In this document: piece by piece, positions 48,174 to 56,419 of the stretch
Layout of the letters: each line of letters starts with the position of its first letter
How positions within the stretch are numbered: position 1 is the stretch's first letter
DNA from: Nodosilinea nodulosa PCC 7104
GTDB taxonomy: Bacteria > Cyanobacteriota > Cyanobacteriia > Phormidesmidales > Phormidesmidaceae
Length of the DNA: 64,000 bases
Direction: 5' to 3'
NCBI RefSeq assembly: GCF_000309385.1
Contig: NZ_JH976537.1
Location: 4,896,695 to 4,960,694, forward strand
Position numbers and translations under genes: made by a program
Notes under the pieces: generated by a model
Databases searched by the model: none
What the model was told of the DNA's origin: nothing
The model's input: only the letters and a program-made list of their open reading frames with translations

Positions 48174-48932
48174 TTAGCCGTAGGCGTCCATCCACAGCTT
48201 GGCGGCCATCACAAAGCAGACGACGGTGACCACCGGGCGAATGAGCCCGGCCCCACGGGTTACCACCAGCCTGGCCCCCACATAGGCGCCGAGGAACTGG
48301 CCGCAGAGCATGATCAGGCCAACGGCCCAGTAGATTTGACCAAACAGCAGAAAGTAGAGCAGCGCGGCGATGTTGCTAGTAAAGTTCAGCAGCTTGGTGT
48401 GGGCGGTGGCTTTGGCGAGGTTGTAACCGCCCAGGCTGACAAAGGCCAGGGCCATAAACATGCCCGTGCCGGGGCCAAAAAAGCCGTCGTAAAACCCCAG
48501 CAGCGGCGCCACCAGGGCCGAAAATACCCCGTGGCTGACCCGCCGCTGGCTGTCCACAGCGCCCAGCTTGGGCGACAGGGCGAAGTAGCTGCCCAGGGCA
48601 ATCAGCAAAAACGGAATGATTTTGGCCAGGGTGGTGGCGTCCATTTTGAGCACCAGCCAGCCGCCCGCGATCGCGCCCAAGAACGTCGTGGCGATCGCCA
48701 GCCGGTTGTCTGATAGGCGCATCGCTCCCTGCCGCAGAAAGTAGAGGGTGGCGGTGAAGGTGCCGCCGCTGCCCTGGAGCTTGTTGGTGGCGATCGCCGC
48801 CGCCGGAGGCACCCCCGCCATCAGCAGGGCGGGCAGGGCAATCAGGCCCCCGCCCCCGGCGATGGTGTCGAGGCAGCCTGCGATCGCCGCCACCCCAAAC
48901 AGCAGCGCGGCCAGGGCCAAACTCAGCTCCAC
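48174..48932 (-). CDS. TSUP/TauE-SafE family membrane transporter
   Basis: The protein has 252 residues and about eight spans. The family signature DTIAGGGGLIALPALLMAGVPP lies at the N-terminus with the paired sequence GFYDGFFGPGTGMFMALAFVSL in the second half. ATNKLQGSGGTFTATLYFL and TAHTKLLNFTSNIAALL are the conserved family helices. Members export sulfite, sulfoacetate or related organosulfur anions, or transport similar anions. With gshA as the next gene upstream (82-bp gap) a sulfur connection is possible, though nothing here proves it. Imperfect 16-17-bp tandem repeats (48940-48988) fill much of the gap. Confidence 0.88.
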   Translation of the reverse strand: MELSLALAALLFGVAAIAGCLDTIAGGGGLIALPALLMAGVPPAAAIATNKLQGSGGTFTATLYFLRQGAMRLSDNRLAIATTFLGAIAGGWLVLKMDATTLAKIIPFLLIALGSYFALSPKLGAVDSQRRVSHGVFSALVAPLLGFYDGFFGPGTGMFMALAFVSLGGYNLAKATAHTKLLNFTSNIAALLYFLLFGQIYWAVGLIMLCGQFLGAYVGARLVVTRGAGLIRPVVTVVCFVMAAKLWMDAYG

Positions 48933-48939
48933 TCAGGCG

Positions 48940-48988
48940 TCCTCACAACCGTGGCCTCCTCACAACCGTGCCGTCTTCGCACCCGTGC
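48940..48988. repeat. Short imperfect tandem repeats TCCTCACAACCGTG
   Basis: TCCTCACAACCGTG occurs twice, followed by the diverged TCTTCGCACCCGTG, in the small gap between gshA and the TSUP gene. Three units, no obvious function. Confidence 0.6.
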
Positions 48989-49014
48989 CTCCCGGTTTTG
49001 GGCATCACAGCAGC

Positions 49015-50145
49015 CTAGGCGGCGGCCACAATGCCCAGGGCCAGCATGTCTTTGTAGTTAAAGTCCTGAATTGCCGCCGTCATGATCTGGCGGGGAGTCA
49101 TGCCCAGGCGGTAGGCGTTGAGCCAGCGCTGGGCCTCGTTGCCCTGGGTCAGAATGTCCGTCAGGGGGCGCAGGTAGGCGTCAATGCCCAGCTGAGACGC
49201 CGCCGGGCTGTAGAACTCGTAGAGGGTTTGAATCCAGTCGCGGGCGGTGGTCTGCTCGCCGCTTTGCCAGTGGGTCAGCGTCGCGTCCAGGCTGTCGCGG
49301 GCGGCGGCGGTTTCGTTGGCGGCGGCAACGGCCTCCAGCGCCTCGGCAGAAAACGGCGATCGCCGCAGCGGATCGATAGATTCATCCTGCAAAACGGCCT
49401 GAATGCGCAGCTCCAGCAGGGCGGTGACGGCGAGCAGGGCGATCGGGTCGCTGACTAGATCAGAAATCCGCAGCTCCAATCGGTTGAGGTCGTAGGGGCG
49501 GTTTTCGCCGTTGGGCCGCACCGACAGCCACAGGTGGCGCACGTTCTGCATGGTGCCCAGCGCCAGCTGCGCCTCGGTCCAGTCGATGTAGTGCTGGTGG
49601 CTGGCGAACAGGGGCACCTGGGCCGGGGTCTGGGGGAAGATGCCCCAGCGGGTGGAGTGCCAGCCCGTGGGCCTGCCGTTGAGAAAGGGTGAGGCGGCGG
49701 TCAGCGCCAGCACCAGGGGGGCCTCCAGGCGCAGCACCCGGTAGGCCCGCATCAGGGCTTCGGGGTCGTCGATGCCGAAGTTGATGTGGATGCTGGCGGT
49801 GACTACCTTGGTGCCGTAGGTCTGCTCGATGTAGGTGTGGTAGGGGTTGCCGGGGTCGGAGCGCTCGAAGCGATCGCTGCCGCCGAGGGCCATGGTGCTG
49901 CCGGGGTGCAGGGTCAGGTTGCCCCTGGCGCGCAGGTACTCCCGCAGCCGCAGGCGAGGTTCCAGCACCGCCTCCAGCAGCTCGCCGTAGTCGCGCCGGG
50001 GCGGGGTGGTGTACTCCACGTTGCGGTGGTCGGGCTCGTAGACAAACTCGGCCAGGTCACGCACGATGTCGCGGGCAATGCCAACCACATCGCCTGTGGG
50101 CGTGCCGGTGTACAGCTCCACCTCAAAACCTTTGGTCAGTAGCAT
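49015..50145 (-). CDS. gshA: Glutamate-cysteine ligase, cyanobacterial type
   Basis: First step of glutathione synthesis: ATP-dependent joining of glutamate and cysteine. 376 residues, matching the cyanobacterial/plant-related GshA type rather than the E. coli enzyme. Landmarks: LTKGFEVELYTGTPTGDVVG at the N-terminus, FVYEPDHRNVEYTTPPRRDY (substrate-binding Glu/Arg region), LTLHPGSTMALGGSDRF, VTASIHINFGIDDPE, WHSTRWGIFPQ, and RPYDLNRLELRISDLVSDP. The gene has a consensus promoter with tandem palindromic operators at 50251-50308 and a leader of about 128 nt. Upstream on the same strand are a Rieske-FAD reductase and a DJ-1/PfpI protein, a redox-oriented neighbourhood. Confidence 0.94.
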   Translation of the reverse strand: MLLTKGFEVELYTGTPTGDVVGIARDIVRDLAEFVYEPDHRNVEYTTPPRRDYGELLEAVLEPRLRLREYLRARGNLTLHPGSTMALGGSDRFERSDPGNPYHTYIEQTYGTKVVTASIHINFGIDDPEALMRAYRVLRLEAPLVLALTAASPFLNGRPTGWHSTRWGIFPQTPAQVPLFASHQHYIDWTEAQLALGTMQNVRHLWLSVRPNGENRPYDLNRLELRISDLVSDPIALLAVTALLELRIQAVLQDESIDPLRRSPFSAEALEAVAAANETAAARDSLDATLTHWQSGEQTTARDWIQTLYEFYSPAASQLGIDAYLRPLTDILTQGNEAQRWLNAYRLGMTPRQIMTAAIQDFNYKDMLALGIVAAA

Positions 50146-50250
50146 GCCGGGTACCTATACCTCTATTCAGAGAAGGGCAGAGAAATGGGACTGATCCCCG
50201 CAGCCAGGGCTTGACACCCGGCAGACTGCGTTGAATGCCAGTCCACAAAC

Positions 50251-50308
50251 TAGACAGACCTGTCTAATCATCTGTCTAAAATATATAGACAGGTCTGTAC
50301 AATGTCAA
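50251..50308 (-). promoter_or_regulatory. gshA promoter with tandem palindromic operators
   Basis: On the minus strand, -35 TTGACA (50303-50308), a 17-bp spacer and -10 TATATT (50280-50285) form a near-perfect sigma-70 promoter. Operator A, TAGACAGACCTGTCTA (50251-50266), has perfect 7-bp arms and lies just after the predicted start. Operator B, TAGACAGGTCTGTACA (50286-50301), fills the -35/-10 spacer. Between them is a half-site CTGTCTA (50272-50278), which with TAGACAG (50286-50292) forms another 7-7-7 palindrome. The TAGAC...GTCTA form is typical of TetR-family operators such as NemR. Strong evidence for repression; the regulator is not in the window. Confidence 0.8.
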
Positions 50309-51906
50309 TTCCCTGCATAGGCGGCCACCGGCTGCTTAAGCATCGCCACCCAGTTGGCGGGCTGGGTCGAGAGGGTGCTGGCCGGGGGCATTTCGCCCAG
50401 GCGCATCAGCTCTGAGATCGCCAGCAGCTCGGCGGCAAACCCGTTGGCCAGCACCGCCAAAATCTGGTCAGATTCGACGTAAAACACCAGGAAATCTCCG
50501 GCCTCAAGGTCGCCGTGCACGATGGTGTCATCCCAGCGATCGGCATGGCCCACGTAGTGCAGATTGATCGAAAACTGCTTGGTCCAAAAGAACGGCACCC
50601 CCCGGAACGGCACCCGCTGCCCCAGCATGTTGCAGGCCGCAACCCGGCCGTGCTGGGCCGCCAGCCGCCAGTGCTCAATGCGCACGTCGCGGCCCGATCG
50701 CGAATCGGGGTAGCGGGCCACATCCCCCGCTGCGTACACTCCCTCGACGGCGTTCAGGTAAGCGTCCACCAGCACGCTGCCGTCGCCGCTGTGCAGCGGC
50801 ATGGCGGCCAAAAAGTCGGTGGCCGGATCGATGCCGATGCCCACAATAACCAGATCGGTCTCAATGCGATCGCCGCTGTCGAGCACGGCGGCTGCCACCG
50901 CGCCGTCCCCCTCCAGGGCCGTTACCCGGCGGCTGAGGCAAAACTCTACGCCATTGTCCTGGTGCAGGGCCAGCAGGCGGCGGCCCACCCCGGCCCCAAA
51001 GGTGGTTTCAAAGGGCACCGCCGTAGGCGAAACCACCGTCACCGCCAGTCCCGCCTGGGTCAGGCTGGCCGCCGTTTCCATGGCAATAAAGCTGGCACCT
51101 ACCACCACCGCTCGCCTGGCGATTTGGGCCGCCGCTAAAATGTGGGCGGCGTCTTCGGCCCGGTGCAGGGTAAATACGTTCTGAAGGTCGGCCCCAGGCC
51201 CGTTGAAGGGGCGGGCCTTGCCCCCCGTAGCTAGCAGCAGCTGGTCGTAGGCTAGCTCCTCGCCATTGTCGAAGGTGAGGCTGTGCTCGTAGGGTTTGAC
51301 GGCGGTGACGGTGCGATCGCGCCAAATCTCAATGTGGTGCTGCTCAAAAAATGACTCTGGACGCAGCGCGGGCAGCGTTCCGGCCCCATCGCCCTGGAGA
51401 TACCCCTTGCTCAACGCCGTGCGCCGGTAGGGGTTCTCGGCCTCGGCGGTGATCATGATAATTCGCCCTTGAAAGCCCTCCTGGCGCAGCATTTCCGCCG
51501 CAGTTTGGCCCGCAATGCCCGCCCCCAAAATCGCAAAGGTGCGGCCATCGACGCTGGGGTCGTAGGCGGCCATGGGTGCGGGCCGATGCGGCGACGATGG
51601 CTCTGGCACCTCCACAACCACATCGTCGCCCTCTATCCGCAGGGGGTACAGGCTCAGGCTATCCAGGCCGGGCGGCTCGCACTGAAGGCCGGTTTGCACG
51701 TTAAAGCTGGCCATGTGCCAGGGGCAGACCAGGCGCTGGCCGTGCAGCAGCCCCTTGGCCAGGGGGGCACCCGCGTGGGGGCACACCGCCCCCAGGGCGT
51801 AGAAACCATCCGCCGATCGCGCCAGCAGCACAGCGGTTTCTCCAACCTGGACCTGGCGCAGATCGCCCTCCAATAACTCATGGGTCTTACAAACCGCTGC
51901 TTCCAT
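50305..51906 (-). CDS. Rieske-domain FAD/NAD-dependent reductase, AIF-like
   Basis: The protein has 533 residues. An N-terminal Rieske [2Fe-2S] domain (about 1-105) has ligands in AVCPHAGAPLAKG and VCPWHMASF (C-x-H ... C-x-x-H). From about 130 follows a pyridine-nucleotide-disulfide oxidoreductase: FAD motif FAILGAGIAGQTAAEML, NAD motif AVVVGASFIAMETAASL, and GVYAAGDVARYPD. The C-terminal reductase domain resembles ferredoxin/rubredoxin reductases and mammalian AIFL. Likely an electron-transfer flavoprotein in stress or degradation pathways; partner unknown. Its stop codon overlaps the -35 box of the gshA promoter. Located between a PfpI gene upstream and gshA downstream, on the same strand. 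Confidence 0.9.
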   Translation of the reverse strand: MEAAVCKTHELLEGDLRQVQVGETAVLLARSADGFYALGAVCPHAGAPLAKGLLHGQRLVCPWHMASFNVQTGLQCEPPGLDSLSLYPLRIEGDDVVVEVPEPSSPHRPAPMAAYDPSVDGRTFAILGAGIAGQTAAEMLRQEGFQGRIIMITAEAENPYRRTALSKGYLQGDGAGTLPALRPESFFEQHHIEIWRDRTVTAVKPYEHSLTFDNGEELAYDQLLLATGGKARPFNGPGADLQNVFTLHRAEDAAHILAAAQIARRAVVVGASFIAMETAASLTQAGLAVTVVSPTAVPFETTFGAGVGRRLLALHQDNGVEFCLSRRVTALEGDGAVAAAVLDSGDRIETDLVIVGIGIDPATDFLAAMPLHSGDGSVLVDAYLNAVEGVYAAGDVARYPDSRSGRDVRIEHWRLAAQHGRVAACNMLGQRVPFRGVPFFWTKQFSINLHYVGHADRWDDTIVHGDLEAGDFLVFYVESDQILAVLANGFAAELLAISELMRLGEMPPASTLSTQPANWVAMLKQPVAAYAGN

Positions 51907-51986
51907 GGGGTGAATTCCGTAGCTTCATGTAGCAGCTTACGTATCGGGGCTGCCGTCGCCCTCTTTCAAAAGGGAGGCAAAAGAGA

Positions 51987-52014
51987 GGGGCTTAGCCCGT
52001 TTGAGCTAAGCCCC
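51987..52014 (-). terminator. Stem-loop after the DJ-1/PfpI gene
   Basis: GGGGCTTAG (51987-51995) pairs perfectly with CTAAGCCCC (52006-52014); on the minus strand the stem is followed by TCTCTTTTG. It lies 72 bp past the PfpI stop and before the start of the Rieske-FAD gene, so the two genes are probably separate units, at least partly. Confidence 0.65.
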
Positions 52015-52085
52015 AGGGGGAGCCGGAGCCGTAGATGGTTCAGGCTACTCCAGCCCGGCTGCCTCCTAGACGACTGCGATGGCGA

Positions 52086-52655
52086 TTAGACGAGCTGCGC
52101 TTCAGCCGACCGCTGGCCCTGGCAGAAGGCCTCCACCATTTTGCTGTTGAAGGCGGGCAGATCCTTGGGGTTGCGGCTGGTGACCAACCCGCGATCGACC
52201 ACCACTTCGCGATCGACCCAGGTGGCACCGGCATTGCTGAGGTCTGTCTTCAGCGAGGGCCAGGAGGTGACGGTGCGACCCCTGACCGCATCGGCTTCGA
52301 TCAGGGTCCAGGGGCCGTGGCAGATTGAGGCCACGGGCTTGCTGGCGTCAAAAAACGCTCTGACAAACTCCACCGCCTGGGTATTGGTGCGCAGCTGGTC
52401 GGGGTTTAGCGGCCCGCCCGGCAGCACCAGGGCGTCGTAGTCGCTGGCGTTGGCCTGGTCGAGGGTGCGATCGACCGAAATTTTGTCGCCTTTGTCGTGG
52501 TGGTTCCAGCCCTGAATGGAGTCGCCGTGGGGGGCGATGACGTGAACCTGGGCACCGGCTTGCTCCAGCGCCTGTTTGGGATCGGTTAGCTCAACCTGCT
52601 CAAATCCATCGGTGGCCAGGATGGCTACCCGGCGATTGTTAAGCGCTTGGGCCAT
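52086..52655 (-). CDS. DJ-1/PfpI-family intracellular protease-like glyoxalase/deglycase
   Basis: The protein has 189 residues: VAILATDGFEQVELTDP, ALVLPGGPLNPDQLR, and the nucleophile elbow ASICHGPWTLIEAD (Cys112-His113). These features place it in the PfpI/YhbO branch of class I glutamine-amidotransferase-like proteins. Members hydrolyse methylglyoxal or act as repair/stress proteins; protease activity is doubtful in most. Together with the Rieske-FAD reductase and gshA this fits detoxification of electrophiles, which is inference. Ribosome-binding site AAGGAGAA lies just before the ATG at 52655. Confidence 0.9.
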   Translation of the reverse strand: MAQALNNRRVAILATDGFEQVELTDPKQALEQAGAQVHVIAPHGDSIQGWNHHDKGDKISVDRTLDQANASDYDALVLPGGPLNPDQLRTNTQAVEFVRAFFDASKPVASICHGPWTLIEADAVRGRTVTSWPSLKTDLSNAGATWVDREVVVDRGLVTSRNPKDLPAFNSKMVEAFCQGQRSAEAQLV

Positions 52656-53378
52656 GGTAATTCTCCTTGGTGATAGGTAGTAAAAGGTTCTGGATTGCGA
52701 TCGCTCTTAGGACTCTTAGGATCGGATCGCTCTCAGAACTGCTCTCAGCCCAATCCTGCCTTTAAAGGGGGCTGGCCCTTATCCGTCAATGGGGGCATTG
52801 GGCACTGGAAGTATTGGAAGCATTGGCAAAGCCCGTTGGCGCATAGAGGCAGCCCAAATTCCTGGGCGCGGCCTTTAACGGCCCGGTTTTCAGGGCAAAG
52901 CCTGGGCTAAAGATAGTAAGCGGCGGCCCCGGCCTGGGGAAGAAAGCAGCCTTTTCTAGCCCAAAGAAGGCCCATAGCTGATCTGGGGGCTGAGATGCAA
53001 TGGCGTGCCGAAGGGATGCCGAAAAAATACGGTTTGGACTTATTTGCCAGCCCCGGCGCGGCCCCGGGGAACAAAAGTCTTTGGCCAATCGTCAGCATGG
53101 CAACTGTCGAGGTAGAGGCTCAGGGCCAAACAAATATTGCTTATGGTTGATTTTGCTTAACTTTTATTGCTTGTATTCTGAGCAGAATATTCAGCTAGTT
53201 CTGGCTCAGTGGAGTCTATGCCTTCTATGTCTAAAGGCAGGTTCTAAGGGCAGGGGCGCGCAATTTCTTTGGCGCCCCGGCGGCCCGATGGCGTTTCATA
53301 GTTTCCCTGCTTTAGCCCCTGGGGCAGCGGTGGGGTTTTGGAGTTCTTCGGAATCAAATTCATTGAGATCGCTAGCTT
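52656..53378. other. Divergent intergenic region, 723 bp, no recognised gene
   Basis: The left half is repetitive, with GCATTGG/GGCATTGG-type motifs near 52790-52830. The middle (53130-53200) is markedly AT-rich and likely holds the promoter of the acyltransferase gene. No long ORF here has ribosome-binding site support; one reading from 53000 is disrupted by overlap with 53379. Confidence 0.35.
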
Positions 53379-54821
53379 ATGTCTCAACCATCTTCTGTGC
53401 ATTCTCGGTCCGCAAAGCGGCAGCTTAGCTGGCTGGAGGGTATTCGGATATTGGCGGCAGTAAGTATTCTGCTCTATCACGCTCAGCTGTTGTTCACGGG
53501 CTACGCCTACGCCCCCGAGCCTACCGGGCTGGGAAGCAACCTGGCCGCGATCGCCACGGCCAGCCCCCTGCTGGGCCACAATCCCCTGGCCGTGGCCGCT
53601 GCCCTGCCGGTGTGGTTCGGGTTTCAGGCGGTGGATGTGTTTATTTTGCTGGCCGGGTTTGTGCTGGTGCTGTCGCTGCGCCGCAGGGCCTACCCGATTC
53701 AGCCGGGCGAGTTCATTCTGAGTCGCCTGCTGCGAATTCTCTGGCCTTTCTGGACCGTGGCCTGGCTGAGCTATCCAGTTCTCTGGCTGGTTGGCGTCGC
53801 CACCGACAGCTACCGCCCCTCGCCGTGGGACACCTTTGGTGGGGCCACCTTTCCGCTGCTGTTTGATTTCGACGGCAGGCTCTTGCTTCCCACCAGCGGC
53901 CCCTGGTGGTTTATCGCTCTAATTATTAGTTTTGCGCTGATCTCGCCGCTGCTGTGGCACCTGCTGGTGCGGTGGGGGGCGCGCAACCTGCTGCTGGCCA
54001 GCCTGGTGATCACGCTGCTCTACCGTTACGGGGCGGTCTACTACTTTGGCGGCCATGTCACCTACGCCACGATCGATACGCCCAATGACTGGCTGCCCTT
54101 TGTTCCCTTTTTGGCCAAGCTGAGCACCTTTGTGGTGGGCATGGTGCTGGCCGAGGCCTACGGCAATCGCCAGGGGCTTCTGTTCTGGCGGCCTCGGCGG
54201 CTGGTGGGGGTGGGGCTGCTGATCTATGCCCTGGGCTTTGTGGCTCAGTTTTACCGGGCGGGCTGGGTGGTGTGCGACCTGCTGCTGCCGGTGGGGCTGG
54301 TCATGGTGGTGGGGGTGGGGCTGCGATCGCTCGGCAGCGTCCCCGCCCTGGCGGCGGCCATGGCCTGGCTGGGTCCCCACACCTACAGCTACTTCCTGCT
54401 CCACAATTTTGTTGTCGATCGCACCATCAATCTGTGGGTGCAGGGGAGCCTCTGGCGCTACTGGGTTGCCCTGCCGCTGATGGTGGTGGGCACCCTGGGC
54501 CTGGCCCTGATTGCCGATGCGGCCTGCCCCTTTATTCAGCGCAGCGCCCTCCAGCTGTGGCGCGACCTGGACTACCTGCTGACCCAAAACCCCGCTCCCC
54601 AGAGCGCTACCCCCATGCCGGAAGTGGGCGATCGGGTCAGCTATCAGGGCAGCCAGGACTGGATTGTGCGCAAGGTGGAAACGCTGCTTGACGACGGCGA
54701 GACCTACCTCTGCCAGATTGCCGCAGGGCAGCAGCTGGTGTGGGTTAGCGCCGCCACCGTCAGGCTGGTGGAGGCCCGCCCCAGCCCCTACCCAACCGTT
54801 GAAACCGTCACTTCAAGCTAG
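53379..54821 (+). CDS. Acyltransferase 3 (OafA/YrhL-like) membrane protein with C-terminal extension
   Basis: The protein has 480 residues. The family start RQLSWLEGIRILAAVSILLYHAQ is followed by VFILLAGFVLVLSLRRR, the conserved Arg motif FILSRLLRILWPFWT, and GPWWFIALIISFALISPLLWHLL. About ten membrane spans end near residue 385. A soluble Glu/Gln-rich tail (about 395-480; VGDRVSYQGSQDWIVRKVETL with LVWVSAATVRLVEA) follows, resembling a small SH3-like beta domain. Such enzymes acetylate or otherwise acylate exported or surface polysaccharides. The processive glycosyltransferase gene begins 12 bp downstream, so the two form one transcription unit. Confidence 0.88.
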   Translation: MSQPSSVHSRSAKRQLSWLEGIRILAAVSILLYHAQLLFTGYAYAPEPTGLGSNLAAIATASPLLGHNPLAVAAALPVWFGFQAVDVFILLAGFVLVLSLRRRAYPIQPGEFILSRLLRILWPFWTVAWLSYPVLWLVGVATDSYRPSPWDTFGGATFPLLFDFDGRLLLPTSGPWWFIALIISFALISPLLWHLLVRWGARNLLLASLVITLLYRYGAVYYFGGHVTYATIDTPNDWLPFVPFLAKLSTFVVGMVLAEAYGNRQGLLFWRPRRLVGVGLLIYALGFVAQFYRAGWVVCDLLLPVGLVMVVGVGLRSLGSVPALAAAMAWLGPHTYSYFLLHNFVVDRTINLWVQGSLWRYWVALPLMVVGTLGLALIADAACPFIQRSALQLWRDLDYLLTQNPAPQSATPMPEVGDRVSYQGSQDWIVRKVETLLDDGETYLCQIAAGQQLVWVSAATVRLVEARPSPYPTVETVTSS

Positions 54822-54833
54822 GAGCTGCCCGCC

Positions 54834-56294
54834 GTGGCCAAGACGTGGTCTGCCGAAATTCAGAAGGTTATTTTTACGCACGTGCTGCTGATTGGCCTGC
54901 CCGCCGTTTTTTACGGCGGCCTGCTACTCAGCGGATGGGCCTTGGTTAGCCCCCAGGCGGTGGTGCTGACGCTTTTTTTGTTCAATGCGGTGATGATTAT
55001 CATCGAGTCGAGCAACGCCCTATTTCGCCGCTTTGCCACCTACCCCCGGCCCTCTAGCCGCCCCTCGGAGCAAACCCGCAGCCAGGTCAAGGCCTGGATG
55101 GGCGTGCGGGGGTCGGAGTGCCCCTACCCGATTGAACCCGTGCCGCGCTGCTCGTTTTTAGTGGCCGCCTACCTGCCCAACGAGCAAGGCATTATCGTGG
55201 AAACCCTGGGGCACCTGCTCACCCACATAGAGCGACCGGAGGCCGGGCTGGAGATTATTTTGGCCTACAACACCCCCACCGATCTGGTGGTTGAGGCCGA
55301 GCTGCACAAGCTGGCCCGGGAGCATCCTGAGCTGCGGCTGCTGCGGGTCGAGGCCAGCCGGTCTAAGGCTGAAAACATCAATGCGGCCCTCGACATGGCC
55401 ACGGGCGAGATCGCCTGCGTGCTCGACGCCGACCACCACCCCGCCGCCGACTGCTTTCGGCGGGCCTGGCACTGGATTGCCCAGGGCTATGACGTGGTGC
55501 AGGGGCGCAACGTGATTCGCAACCACGGCGAAAATCTCCTGACCCAGACCGTGGCGATCGAGTTTGAGCAGCTCTACGGCATCAGCCACGCCGCCAAGTC
55601 TTTTTTAACCGACTCCAGCATCTTTGGCGGCTCGAATGGCTACTGGCGCACCGAGGTGCTCAAGCGCATTCGGTTTAACCCCAACCGCCTGACCGAGGAC
55701 ATTGATGCGTCTTTGCGATCGCTGCTCAACGGCTACCGCATTCTGCACGATCGCAGCATTGTGACCAGCGAGCTAGCGCCCGCCTCGCTCAAGACCTTCT
55801 GGTTTCAGCGCAAGCGCTGGGCCCACGGCTGGCTAGAGGTGTCGCTGCTCTACCAGCGGCGGCTGTGGCGATCGCCCTACTTCAACCCCTGGCAAAAATT
55901 CTACTGGACCTATCTGCTCTACTACTGCGAAGGCTTTGCTTTAATTTCTCTCCAGCTCTTGCCGGTGCTGCTGGCGGCTTTTCTGGTGCCCAGCGCGGCC
56001 CTGGGCCAGATGCACCGCTATTTTTTAATCGCTGGCGGCCTGTCTCTCTTTAGCGGCATTTACCAGGTTCTGGCCGCCGCCAAGATTGCCTCCAGGCCCT
56101 ACCCCCTGGCCTACTACCTCAAGCACATCCTGTTTCTGCCGTTCTACGTAACGCTGAAAAACTCGATCGCGGTGGTGGCTATCTACGACTACCTCAACGG
56201 CAACAATCGCTGGGTCGTCACCCCCCGCGACGGCCAGTCCCAGGGGCAATCCCAGGGGCCAGCCCCAAAGCGCTACCGCCTGAAGCAGGGCTAA
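54834..56294 (+). CDS. Processive family-2 glycosyltransferase
   Basis: GTG start at 54834 with GGAG eight bp upstream. 486 residues. N-terminal membrane spans (about 15-60), then a GT2 domain with FLVAAYLPNEQGIIVETLGHLL, VLDADHHPAADCF (DxD metal site), GGSNGYWRTEVL, TEDIDASLRSLLNG and the QxxRW motif in WFQRKRWAHGW. The last two motifs mark processive beta-glycan synthases related to cellulose/hyaluronan synthases. Further C-terminal spans (about 360-450) form the exit channel. No c-di-GMP-binding PilZ domain is seen. Together with the upstream acyltransferase it probably makes an acylated exopolysaccharide; sugar identity is unknown. Confidence 0.9.
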   Translation: MAKTWSAEIQKVIFTHVLLIGLPAVFYGGLLLSGWALVSPQAVVLTLFLFNAVMIIIESSNALFRRFATYPRPSSRPSEQTRSQVKAWMGVRGSECPYPIEPVPRCSFLVAAYLPNEQGIIVETLGHLLTHIERPEAGLEIILAYNTPTDLVVEAELHKLAREHPELRLLRVEASRSKAENINAALDMATGEIACVLDADHHPAADCFRRAWHWIAQGYDVVQGRNVIRNHGENLLTQTVAIEFEQLYGISHAAKSFLTDSSIFGGSNGYWRTEVLKRIRFNPNRLTEDIDASLRSLLNGYRILHDRSIVTSELAPASLKTFWFQRKRWAHGWLEVSLLYQRRLWRSPYFNPWQKFYWTYLLYYCEGFALISLQLLPVLLAAFLVPSAALGQMHRYFLIAGGLSLFSGIYQVLAAAKIASRPYPLAYYLKHILFLPFYVTLKNSIAVVAIYDYLNGNNRWVVTPRDGQSQGQSQGPAPKRYRLKQG

Positions 56295-56419
56295 GCGCCC
56301 CCTTATCCCTGCCCCCACTACTCGAAGGCTGAATATTTCCACCGTTTTGGCGCGCTTGGCTCCCTGGCTCCCCTGCCCCTAGCCTACAGAAATAGCCCCT
56401 GAACTTCCGCCTCAGAGTA

